A stretch of DNA of 32,781 nucleotides from an uncultured Clostridium sp. (lineage in GTDB: Bacteria; Bacillota; Clostridia; TANB77; CAG-508). Where the stretch lies: contig CAMBEE010000017.1 of assembly GCA_945865665.1 (NCBI GenBank), positions 1 to 32,781 on the forward strand. The letters run 5' to 3'. The position numbers and the translations under genes are program-made. The notes beneath the pieces are model-generated. The model had not been told where the DNA came from. It was given only the letters and a program-made list of their open reading frames with translations, and made no database searches. Positions 23,059 through 30,885 of the stretch are shown one piece after another. Position 1 is the first letter of the stretch, and each line of letters opens with the position of its first letter.

Positions 23059-23184
23059 CGGGATTATGGGATGGGTCTTCGGGATTGGGGGACGGGTCTT
23101 TAATCCCTAAAAAATTTTTTCGGGATTAAAGACCCGTCCCCCAATCCCGAAGACTCGTCCCCCAATCCCTTCTCCAAAATCCCG
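23059..23184. repeat. 126-bp GC-rich inverted repeat between nrdD and nrdG
   Basis: The left arm is 23059-23107 and the right arm 23122-23184, with a 14-nt AT loop. The inner 27 bp (23081-23107 with 23122-23148) pair perfectly. Each arm holds two copies of a ~21-bp unit with core GGGATTGGGGGACGGGTCTT. T tracts flank it on both strands. It starts 6 bp after the nrdD stop and ends 18 bp before the nrdG ATG. GC content is far above the surroundings. Confidence 0.92.
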
Positions 23185-23189
23185 TTTTT

Positions 23190-25316
23190 TTACATATGTA
23201 AAACTCTTTGCTTAATTTCCTTGGTTTTTCCGGCATTCCAGAAATTCTCGCCTAAATATCCACAAGTACGTCTTACAACATTCATTTTACTATGATCTTT
23301 ATTACCACAATTTGGGCACTCCCATTCATTATTATCATTTATAATAATTTCACCATCAAATCCACAAACTTGGCAATAATCTGATTTTGTATTAAATTCA
23401 GCATATTGAATATTGTCATAAATAAATTTAACAGCTGTTTCCAATGCAATTAAATTGTGTTGCATATTTGGTATTTCAACATATGAAATTGCTCCACCCG
23501 AAGATATTTTTTGGAATTCACTTTCAAATTTTAATTTCTCAAATGCATCTATTTTTTCTCTTACATCTACATGATATGAATTTGTATAATATCCCTTGTC
23601 TGTTACATCTTCAATTGTTCCAAATTGTTCTTTGTCTACACGTGCAAATTTGTAACATAAACTTTCTGCTGGTGTTCCATATAATGCAAATCCGATATTT
23701 GTTTCTTTTTTCCATTTATCTGTTGTTTCACGCAAATGTTTCATAACTTTTAATGCAAATTCGTGTCCCTCTGGCGTTGTATGTGATACCCCTTTCATTA
23801 ATTTTGTCATTTCATATATTCCGATATATCCAAGTGACATTGTTGAATATCCACCGTATAATAATTTATCTATTTTTTCACCTTTTTGTAGTCTTGCTAT
23901 TGCTCCATATTGCCAATGAATTGGGCTTATATCTGATAATGTTCCTAATAATGCATAATGTCTACACATTAAAGCTTCTTTACACAATTCTAGTCTTTCA
24001 TCTAATAATTTCCAGAATTTTTCTTCGTCACCCTCTGCTATTATTGCTACCTGTGGTAAATTAATGCTTACCACACCTTGATTAAATCTTCCTTCAAATT
24101 TGTAGTTTCCATTTTCATCTTTCCAAGGTGATAAGAAACTTCTACATCCCATTGGGCTGAATACATTGCCTTCATAATTTTCACGCATTTTCTTTGCTGA
24201 TATGTAATCTGGATACATTCTTTTTGCTGAACATTTTACAGCAAGTCTTGTTAAATAGTCATATTTTCCACCTTTTAGACAATTGTGTTCATCCAAAACA
24301 TACACTAATTTTGGGAATGCTGGTGTTACATAAACTCCTACTTCATTTTTTACACCTTGAATTCTTTGTTTCAAAATTTCTTCAATTATCATTGCATTTT
24401 CTTTTATGTATGGGTCATTTTCTTCTAATTGCAAAAATAAAGTTACAAAAGGTGTTTGACCATTTGTTGTCATTAAAGTATTTATTTGATATTGAATTGT
24501 TTGAACTCCTGACTCTAACTCGTGCCTTACTCTTGCGTCAACAAGTTCCTCAATTGTACTTCCTGATAATTTTCCTTTATATTTTTCTTCAATTTGTTTT
24601 TTATATTTGTTGTAACTTTTTCTTAAATATTTCCCTAAATGTTTAAGGCTAACAGATTGTCCACCATATTGATTGCTTGCTACTGATGCAATTATTTGTG
24701 TCATTACAATACATGCAACTTGAAAGCTTTTTGGACTTTCTATTAATTTTCCATTCATAACAGTTCCATTGTCTAACATATCACCAATATTGATTAAACA
24801 ACAATTAAATATTGGTTGAACAAAATAATCTGCATCATGAAAGTGTAATACTCCATTTTGATGTGCTTTTACTATTTTTTCTGGTAATAATAATCTGTTT
24901 GTTAAATCCCTTGAAACTTCTCCTGCTATATAGTCCCTTTGTGTTGATGCAAGCATTGTATTTTTATTTGAGTTTTCTTCTGCTAATTCTTTATTTTCAT
25001 TTCTAATTAGCCCTAAAATTGATTCGTCTGTTGTATTTGATTTTCTTACTAATGCTCTATTATAACGATAAACTATGTATTCTTTTGCAAGTTTATGTTT
25101 CCCCATGTCCATCAATTTTTCTTCTATTATGTCTTGAACATCTTCAACTAATATTCTTCTTTTTCCAAGCCCTTCTATATAATCTATTATTTCTTTTATT
25201 TCTTCTTTTGTTGCTTTTTCTTTTCCAATAACATCTCTATTTGCTTTTTCTATTGCTACTGCTATTTTTTGTCTGTCATAATCAACTATTCTTCCATCTC
25301 GTTTTATAATTTTCAT
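23190..25316 (-). CDS. nrdD: Anaerobic (class III) ribonucleoside-triphosphate reductase
   Basis: NrdD makes dNTPs from NTPs under anoxia through a glycyl radical. At 708 residues it is full length. It has an N-terminal ATP-cone (KIIKRDGRIVDYDRQKIAVA, ~2-90) for allosteric control, the catalytic barrel, and the C-terminal zinc site CQVCGFDGE...CPNCGN. The radical loop is RTCGYLG with Gly686. I start at ATG 25316; the frame reaches GTG 25334, but that stretch is the ribosome binding region AAAGGAACAGGAAA. It is partnered with nrdG downstream and divergent from a Crp/Fnr regulator. The 366-bp gap upstream (25335-25700) holds the two divergent promoters and AT-rich DNA. Confidence 0.96.
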   Translation of the reverse strand: MKIIKRDGRIVDYDRQKIAVAIEKANRDVIGKEKATKEEIKEIIDYIEGLGKRRILVEDVQDIIEEKLMDMGKHKLAKEYIVYRYNRALVRKSNTTDESILGLIRNENKELAEENSNKNTMLASTQRDYIAGEVSRDLTNRLLLPEKIVKAHQNGVLHFHDADYFVQPIFNCCLINIGDMLDNGTVMNGKLIESPKSFQVACIVMTQIIASVASNQYGGQSVSLKHLGKYLRKSYNKYKKQIEEKYKGKLSGSTIEELVDARVRHELESGVQTIQYQINTLMTTNGQTPFVTLFLQLEENDPYIKENAMIIEEILKQRIQGVKNEVGVYVTPAFPKLVYVLDEHNCLKGGKYDYLTRLAVKCSAKRMYPDYISAKKMRENYEGNVFSPMGCRSFLSPWKDENGNYKFEGRFNQGVVSINLPQVAIIAEGDEEKFWKLLDERLELCKEALMCRHYALLGTLSDISPIHWQYGAIARLQKGEKIDKLLYGGYSTMSLGYIGIYEMTKLMKGVSHTTPEGHEFALKVMKHLRETTDKWKKETNIGFALYGTPAESLCYKFARVDKEQFGTIEDVTDKGYYTNSYHVDVREKIDAFEKLKFESEFQKISSGGAISYVEIPNMQHNLIALETAVKFIYDNIQYAEFNTKSDYCQVCGFDGEIIINDNNEWECPNCGNKDHSKMNVVRRTCGYLGENFWNAGKTKEIKQRVLHM

Positions 25317-25527
25317 TTTTCCTGTTCCTTTCACTTTAATTAGTTCATTACCATGAAAACTTTACAAAAATTTTTATTGACTAATTTTAGATTATTGCTA
25401 ATCAACTTTTAATATTTTCTAAAATTTTCGACTTTTTTTATATATTTATTATATATCAATATTTTTCATTTTCTGTTGCATATATCACAAATTATGAAAT
25501 ATATTTTTTAACTTGCTATTCTCTAGG

Positions 25528-25556
25528 ATTAGAAAAATATTACATTTTTGTTACAA
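25528..25556 (-). promoter_or_regulatory. Likely nrdD promoter
   Basis: On the minus strand: TTGTAA (25556-25551), 17-bp spacer, TCTAAT (25533-25528). This implies a leader of about 200 nt. I saw no convincing NrdR box. Confidence 0.45.
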
Positions 25557-25563
25557 TATTTTT

Positions 25564-25577
25564 GTTGCAATTGCAAC
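25564..25577. promoter_or_regulatory. Perfect palindrome GTTGCAATTGCAAC between divergent promoters
   Basis: 14-bp perfect dyad covering the -35 of the Crp/Fnr gene and lying 7 bp from the -35 of nrdD. A related half (TTTTTGTTACAAT) lies 16 bp upstream. It is a candidate operator for the adjacent regulator. Confidence 0.5.
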
Positions 25578-25593
25578 TTTTTTATTGTATAAT
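25565..25593 (+). promoter_or_regulatory. Promoter of the Crp/Fnr regulator gene
   Basis: TTGCAA (25565-25570), 17-bp spacer, TATAAT (25588-25593). Confidence 0.7.
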
Positions 25594-25700
25594 ATGGATT
25601 ATAAAGTTTAAATATCAAAATAGAACAAATCTGAAAAAATTAAAGATTTAATATAAAAACATAAGCACATTATAAAAATATACACATTGAGGTGAATACA

Positions 25701-26333
25701 ATGGAATACATCCAAGACTTAGAAACATTTTTAAAAGACTTTACACATACATGCAAAAGTGTTCAAAAGAAATCTTTCAAAAAAAATCAAACAATAACTA
25801 CATATATACAAAAAAGGAACCAAATTTGCATTCTTCTAAGTGGTGAAGCTGATTTGGTTAGATATGATATGAATGGTGACAAAGCTATTATTGAACATTT
25901 TACTAAAAACGATATTTTTGGTGAAGCTTTATACATTGTTACAACAAATAATGAACTTTCTGTTGAAGCAAAAAAAAGTTGTGAAGTTTTATTTTTTAAT
26001 TATGATAATATACACCAAAAATGTAGAAATAATTGTAAATTTCATCAGACTTTATCAGAAAATTTTTCTAATTTGATTTTGAATAAAGTTATGGATTTAA
26101 ATACTAGAGTCGAGATTTTAACAAAGCGTTCTATTCGTGAAAAACTTCGTGGTTATTTTAATATTTTGTCTACTAGAAGTTTAAGTAAGACTTTTATTCT
26201 TCCTTTTTCTTTAACTGATTTGGCTGATTATCTTAGTGTTGATAGAAGTGCTATGATGCGTGAAATTAAGGCTTTAAAGGATGAAGGTTTTATTAAGAAA
26301 AACGGAAATAGAATTACTCTTTTATATAAATAA
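25701..26333 (+). CDS. Crp/Fnr family transcriptional regulator
   Basis: This 210-residue DNA-binding regulator has an N-terminal cyclic-nucleotide-binding-like beta barrel (~20-115, ICILLSGEADLVRYDMNGDK and NDIFGEALYI). A dimer helix follows, then a C-terminal winged HTH (~160-205, DLADYLSVDRSAMMREIKAL). No N-terminal FNR-type cysteine cluster is visible. A CRNNC pair at ~110-114 is seen in many clostridial relatives. The ligand is unknown; redox, NO or CO sensing all occur in this family. I start at ATG 25701 because GAGGTG is 7 bp upstream; the GTG at 25692 is inside that site. Divergent from nrdD, it may control nrdDG and itself. Confidence 0.9.
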   Translation: MEYIQDLETFLKDFTHTCKSVQKKSFKKNQTITTYIQKRNQICILLSGEADLVRYDMNGDKAIIEHFTKNDIFGEALYIVTTNNELSVEAKKSCEVLFFNYDNIHQKCRNNCKFHQTLSENFSNLILNKVMDLNTRVEILTKRSIREKLRGYFNILSTRSLSKTFILPFSLTDLADYLSVDRSAMMREIKALKDEGFIKKNGNRITLLYK

Positions 26334-26370
26334 AAATATACATCAATTTATTATATTAATTGATAGATAA

Positions 26371-26422
26371 AAAATATAACACAATAAATTAAAATTATAT
26401 AAAATTTATTGTGTTACATTTT
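26371..26422. terminator. Bidirectional terminator between crp and hisS
   Basis: Perfect 14-bp arms TAACACAATAAATT (26377-26390) and complement (26403-26416), with T runs on both strands. A smaller hairpin ATCAATT/AATTGAT precedes it at 26342-26363. Confidence 0.88.
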
Positions 26423-26426
26423 TTAA

Positions 26427-27746
26427 TTATTTTATTTTGAAAACATCACATTTTGAAATATTTTCAATGGAATTTTCTATCTGTTCACCAGTTCTCATAT
26501 TCTTAATTTTAACAATACCTGAATTAACTTCATCTTCACCTACAACAATAACATAAGGAATTTCAAGTTTATCAGCATATTTCATTTTAGCTTTTAATTT
26601 TTTATCATTTAAAAATATCTCTGTATTAATTCCATTTTTCCTTAAATCACTTGCTAACTTTATAGGAACCGTCATATCTTCAACCATAGGAACTATTAAA
26701 ACTTCTGCAACTGATTTTTTATCAGCATTTATTAAATTCAATTCATTTAATTTATAGAATAATCTAGTTAAACCAATTGAAATCCCTACACCTGGTAGCT
26801 TTTTGTCAGTATAGTGTTCTGCCAAATTTTCGTATCTACCACCAGAGCATACACTTCCAAGTTCTCTATATTCATTTAAAAATGTTTCGTAAACTGTTCC
26901 TGTGTAATAGTCAAGTCCTCTAGCTATTGTTAAATCTACTTTGAAGTTACTGTCTGGAATTCCAAATAATCTTACATATTTAACAACTTCTGTAAGTTCT
27001 TCAAGTCCTGTTTTAAATGCTTCATTTTCAATATTTAAATCTGCAAGTTTTTGCAATTTTTCATCTGTTGTTCCTTCTATTTCAATAAATTCTAATATTC
27101 TATTTATTGATTCTGTTGGAACTTCTATTTTTTCTAACTCTTCTATTACAGCTTCTTTTCCTATTTTTTCTATTTTGTCTATTATTCTAAGAATTTCGAC
27201 TGCATTTTCTTTTTGATTTAAACTTTCAAACAAACCATTAAATAATTTTCTGTTGTTTATTTTTATTGTAAAATCGTCAAATCCTAATTCTTTAAAAATA
27301 TTGTAAATAACACTTGGTAGTTCTGCATCATTAATTACACTTAATTCTCCATCACCAATAATATCTATATCACATTGATAAAATTCACGGAATCTTCCTT
27401 TTTGAGTTCTTTCTCCACGATATACTTTTCCAATTTGATATCTTCTAAATGGAAAGCTTAAATTTCCATAGTTTTTTGCTACATATTTTGCAAGTGGTAC
27501 TGTTAAATCAAATCTCATTGATATGTCTGTATCACCTTTTTCAAATCTGTATATTTGTTTTTCTGTTTCTCCACCAGCTTTTGCAAGCAATACTTCTGAT
27601 AGTTCTAGTATTGGTGTGTCTAGTGGTAAAAATCCAAATTTTTGATATGTTTTTTCTATTTTTTGTTTTATTTGTTCAAATAATATTTGTTCATTTGGCA
27701 TTAGTTCCATAAAACCTGCCAATGTTCTTGGTTCTGTTTTGCTCAT
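26427..27746 (-). CDS. hisS: Histidyl-tRNA synthetase
   Basis: Class II synthetase that charges tRNA-His, 439 residues. Motif 2 is YRGERTQKGRFREFYQCDID (~108-127). The histidine-A motif is LDYYTGTVYE, with SGGRYENLAEHY after it, and motif 3 is GVGISIGLTRLF. The C-terminal anticodon-binding domain begins near 345 (VAEVLIVPMV). ATG 27746 follows AGAGGAA. It is the last gene of the recJ-rel-MBL-hisS run. The palindromic repeat at 27771 lies in its leader, and the usual aspS partner is not downstream here. Confidence 0.96.
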   Translation of the reverse strand: MSKTEPRTLAGFMELMPNEQILFEQIKQKIEKTYQKFGFLPLDTPILELSEVLLAKAGGETEKQIYRFEKGDTDISMRFDLTVPLAKYVAKNYGNLSFPFRRYQIGKVYRGERTQKGRFREFYQCDIDIIGDGELSVINDAELPSVIYNIFKELGFDDFTIKINNRKLFNGLFESLNQKENAVEILRIIDKIEKIGKEAVIEELEKIEVPTESINRILEFIEIEGTTDEKLQKLADLNIENEAFKTGLEELTEVVKYVRLFGIPDSNFKVDLTIARGLDYYTGTVYETFLNEYRELGSVCSGGRYENLAEHYTDKKLPGVGISIGLTRLFYKLNELNLINADKKSVAEVLIVPMVEDMTVPIKLASDLRKNGINTEIFLNDKKLKAKMKYADKLEIPYVIVVGEDEVNSGIVKIKNMRTGEQIENSIENISKCDVFKIK

Positions 27747-27770
27747 AATTATTTCCTCTCTCTATCTTTT

Positions 27771-27799
27771 CGGGATTGAAGACCCGTCCCCCAATCCCG
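27771..27799. repeat. Single 29-bp palindromic unit, same family as 23059-23184
   Basis: Starts CGGGATTG and ends CAATCCCG with core GACCCGTCCCCC. It differs by one base from the unit at 23121-23149. It sits in the 67-bp gap between the MBL gene and hisS. Confidence 0.9.
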
Positions 27800-27813
27800 A
27801 ATTTTTATATATT

Positions 27814-28464
27814 TTACCACATTTTAGGCTTTAATTCAAGATAAATTGGCTTTTCATCCTTAAGCATTGTAGCCTTTCCATGTCCTGGATAAATAAAAGT
27901 ATCATCTGGTAAAATTAAAATTTTATTGACAATTGAATTCATTATATCTTCTCTACTTGATGTTGGTAAATCTGTTCTTCCCCACGTTCCAGCAAAAATT
28001 GTATCACCTGAAAATAGGCATTTTTCTTTTTCACAATAAAGCGATGTGCTTCCAGCTGTATGTCCTGGTGTGTGAATCACTCTAAATTCCAAATCACCTA
28101 AATGTATTAAATCATTATCATCAACTCTTGAATCCGCTTCTAACTCTATATCTGGTAGTCCAATATATTCAGACAAATTAATATCAACATTGTTTAGTCC
28201 TTCACTATCAATTCTATGAATTAATATTTTGCCACTACAACGTCTTTTTAACTCGTTTACACCTGCAATATGGTCTCCATGGCAATGCGTTAAATAAATA
28301 TATTTCAATTTTCCTTTAAATACATTTTTTATTAAATTTTCTATTTTATCCACATCACCTGCTGGGTCTATTACCATTATCTCTTTGCTATTTTCATCAA
28401 ATATCACATAACAATTTGTTGGGTCTCCTATCCAGGTGTCTATCTTTAGTTCTTTTAAAATCAT
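27814..28464 (-). CDS. MBL-fold hydrolase (glyoxalase II-like)
   Basis: This 216-residue metallo-beta-lactamase-fold protein has a complete metal site: THCHGDH (59-65), HTPGHT (His135), SGDTIFAGTWGR (Asp154) and YPGHG (His195). Relatives hydrolyse thioesters such as S-lactoylglutathione, but small stand-alone versions in clostridia have no fixed substrate. It sits between rel and hisS, where many Firmicutes carry the same gene. ATG 28464 has only a weak upstream site (AGGAATGAAAG). The long stem-loop at 28506-28630 separates it from rel. Confidence 0.9.
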   Translation of the reverse strand: MILKELKIDTWIGDPTNCYVIFDENSKEIMVIDPAGDVDKIENLIKNVFKGKLKYIYLTHCHGDHIAGVNELKRRCSGKILIHRIDSEGLNNVDINLSEYIGLPDIELEADSRVDDNDLIHLGDLEFRVIHTPGHTAGSTSLYCEKEKCLFSGDTIFAGTWGRTDLPTSSREDIMNSIVNKILILPDDTFIYPGHGKATMLKDEKPIYLELKPKMW

Positions 28465-28505
28465 ATTTTTCTTTCATTCCTCTCAAATATTACCTATAAT
28501 TCTTA

Positions 28506-28630
28506 TGTTGGAAAAGAATTAAATTTTGGCAAGGAAAATTATATTTAAAAGGTAAGGGCGCATACATTTGTATGTAACCGCGTTTTAAATATAATTTGAC
28601 GCAGTCCAAAATTGTAATTATTTTCCAACA
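28506..28630. repeat. 125-bp near full-length inverted repeat (MITE-like stem-loop)
   Basis: Ends TGTTGGAAAA (28506-28515) and TTTTCCAACA (28621-28630) are perfect inverted repeats. Inner blocks ATTTTGG/CCAAAAT, AAATTATATTTAAAA/TTTTAAATATAATTT (28536-28550, 28584-28598) and CATACA/TGTATG continue the stem to a short loop near 28567. It starts one base after the rel stop codon. I see no coding potential. Confidence 0.88.
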
Positions 28631-28631
28631 A

Positions 28632-30824
28632 TTATCTCCTAACTTCGTAAACACTATCCACTTTCTTAATATTTCTAATTACTTTATTTAATTCTTCAAT
28701 ATTCTCAACTTCAAGGTCAATATGCATAATTGCTATTCTCTCCTTAGTAGTTTTTGTACTAACTCCCATAAGATTTGCCTTAGTTTCCTTAACAGTATTT
28801 AGAATATCAACCAATAGACCTTTTCTGTCATTTGCCAAAACCTCTAATGTAACATTGTAATTTTCTTTTGCTTTTTCATACCATTTAACACCTATTATCC
28901 TATTTTCTTCTGTTAATAGGTCTTTTACATTTACACAGTCTTTTCTATGAACTGATACTCCTCTTCCTTTTGTGATATATCCTATTATTTCATCTCCTGG
29001 TAATGGATTACAACATTTTGATAATTTAATTAGGCAGTTGTCTATTCCCTCTACTACAACACCTGAACTTGATGGCTTTTGTTTACTCTCTTTTTGTTTT
29101 CTTAATTCTTCAATTTTTTCTTCAACATTTTCTTCTTGGTGTTCTTTTCTATATTCTTGTAGCATTCTTGCAATTACCTTAACTGCAGAATTTGCTCCAA
29201 ATCCAACAGCTGCATACATGTCTTCGATATTTTTATATTTATATCTATCAAGCATTGCATCAATATATTCTTGTTTAAATAAATCTGAATGTGACATTCC
29301 AATTCTCTTGATTTCTTTTTCTATTAAGTCTTTTCCTTTTTCAATATTTTCTGATTTTTCTGCCTTTTTGAACCATCCATTTATTTTGTTTTTAGCTTTT
29401 GTACTTTTTACAAATTTAAGCCAGTCTCTACTTGGTCCTTTTGAATTGTCTGATGTAATTATTTCTATAATGTCCCCACTTTTTAATGGTGTTATAATTG
29501 GCATCATTTTGCTGTTTATTTTACATCCTGTCATATGGTTTCCAATTTCTTCGTGTATGCTATATGCAAAATCTATTGGCGTTGCATTTCTTGGTAATAT
29601 TTTTATAGCTCCTTTTGGTGTAAATACATAAACCTCATCTTCAAATAATTCTGTTTTTAGTGTTGCCAAGAATTCTTGTGGGTCTTGCATATCTTTTTGC
29701 CATTCCAATGATTCTCTAAGCCAAGCAAGTTTGTCCTCTTCTACTTTTACTGATTGTTTTTTTCCAAAGTAGCTTGCTTCTTTATATGCCCAGTGCGCTG
29801 CAATACCATATTCTGCAACTCTATGCATATCCCATGTACGGATCTGAACTTCAAATGGTGTTCCTTTGTCACCTAATAATGTTGTATGTATTGATTGATA
29901 CATATTTGGTTTTGGAACTGCTATGTAGTCTTTAAATCTTCCTGGCATTGGACTATACATCTCATGTACAACTCCTAATGCTGCATAACAGTCTTTTATT
30001 GAATTGACTAATATACGCAATGCAAATAGGTCATATATTTGGTCTAGTGTTTTGTTGTCTCTTTTCATTTTTCTATATATACTATATAAATGTTTTGCAC
30101 GACCTGTTACTTCTGCATCAATATGTTGTTTTTTTAGTTGAACTCTTATGTCTGCCATTATTTTTTCTATGAATTTTAATCTTTCTTCTCTCTTTTTATT
30201 TATTCCTTCAACTAATTCATGATATTCTTCTGGATATAAATATTTAAAAGATAAATCTTCTAACTCCCATTTCATTGAATATAGACCTAAACGGTTTGCA
30301 AGTGGTGCATATATTTCCATTGTTTCTTTTGCATTTGCAATTTGTCTATCTCTTTTTAGATATTTTAATGTTCTCATATTGTGAAGTCTATCTGCAATTT
30401 TCAATATTATAACTCTGATATCTTTTCCCATTGCCAAAAACATTTTTCTGTAATCTTCAACTTGTTGTTCTTCAACAGTTGTAAATTGCATTGTTTCTAA
30501 TTTTGTAACACCTGCAACCATATCTGCAATTTCGTCGCCAAACTCTCTTCTTAAATCTGCATCTGTTGCATCTGTATCTTCTACAACATCATGTAAAAGT
30601 GCTGCACATATTGTTGCTTCGTCTAATCCTACTCCTGCTAGTATATATGCCACATTTAATGGATGTATTATATATGGTTCTCCAGACCTTCTTTTTTGTT
30701 CTCCATGATGTTCTACTGCATAGTTATATGCTTTCATTATTAACTTCGTATCTACTCTTCTGCTCGTTTCTTTCTTTTTTGATATTACATCTTGTATTGT
30801 TATTTCTTTATTGTTCTCTTGCAT
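28632..30824 (-). CDS. rel: Bifunctional (p)ppGpp synthetase/hydrolase Rel
   Basis: Rel makes and degrades the alarmone (p)ppGpp in response to amino-acid starvation sensed on ribosomes. The full-length 730-residue chain has an HD hydrolase domain (~30-180, ALLHDVVEDTD intact) and a synthetase domain (~235-345, KDYIAVPKPNMYQSIHTT and EYGIAAHW). It continues with a TGS domain (~390-450, VFTPKGAIKILPRNATPIDF), a Cys-containing region (LSKCCNPLPGD, ~610) and a C-terminal ACT domain (~655-730). Both activities look intact. ATG 30824 follows GAGGGG. It lies 61 bp after recJ, as in many Firmicutes, but the apt gene often found between recJ and rel is missing. Confidence 0.96.
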   Translation of the reverse strand: MQENNKEITIQDVISKKKETSRRVDTKLIMKAYNYAVEHHGEQKRRSGEPYIIHPLNVAYILAGVGLDEATICAALLHDVVEDTDATDADLRREFGDEIADMVAGVTKLETMQFTTVEEQQVEDYRKMFLAMGKDIRVIILKIADRLHNMRTLKYLKRDRQIANAKETMEIYAPLANRLGLYSMKWELEDLSFKYLYPEEYHELVEGINKKREERLKFIEKIMADIRVQLKKQHIDAEVTGRAKHLYSIYRKMKRDNKTLDQIYDLFALRILVNSIKDCYAALGVVHEMYSPMPGRFKDYIAVPKPNMYQSIHTTLLGDKGTPFEVQIRTWDMHRVAEYGIAAHWAYKEASYFGKKQSVKVEEDKLAWLRESLEWQKDMQDPQEFLATLKTELFEDEVYVFTPKGAIKILPRNATPIDFAYSIHEEIGNHMTGCKINSKMMPIITPLKSGDIIEIITSDNSKGPSRDWLKFVKSTKAKNKINGWFKKAEKSENIEKGKDLIEKEIKRIGMSHSDLFKQEYIDAMLDRYKYKNIEDMYAAVGFGANSAVKVIARMLQEYRKEHQEENVEEKIEELRKQKESKQKPSSSGVVVEGIDNCLIKLSKCCNPLPGDEIIGYITKGRGVSVHRKDCVNVKDLLTEENRIIGVKWYEKAKENYNVTLEVLANDRKGLLVDILNTVKETKANLMGVSTKTTKERIAIMHIDLEVENIEELNKVIRNIKKVDSVYEVRR

Positions 30825-30885
30825 TTTTTCACCCCTCTTTTTATTTTAAAAAGAATAGTTATATTGCTATTATTTTTAAAATATT

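Noticed and set aside
23059..23184. CRISPR-like or riboswitch interpretation of the repeated GGGATT units
   Set aside because: Only two units per arm in inverted order, with no spacers of equal size and no known aptamer core; a palindromic element fits better.
24194..24646. 150-codon plus-strand frame inside nrdD
   Set aside because: It is antisense to conserved NrdD sequence, Leu/His-rich, and has no ribosome binding site.
28972..29631. 219-codon plus-strand frame inside rel
   Set aside because: It is antisense to the TGS and C-terminal parts of Rel, which are clearly conserved; the frame is a composition artefact.
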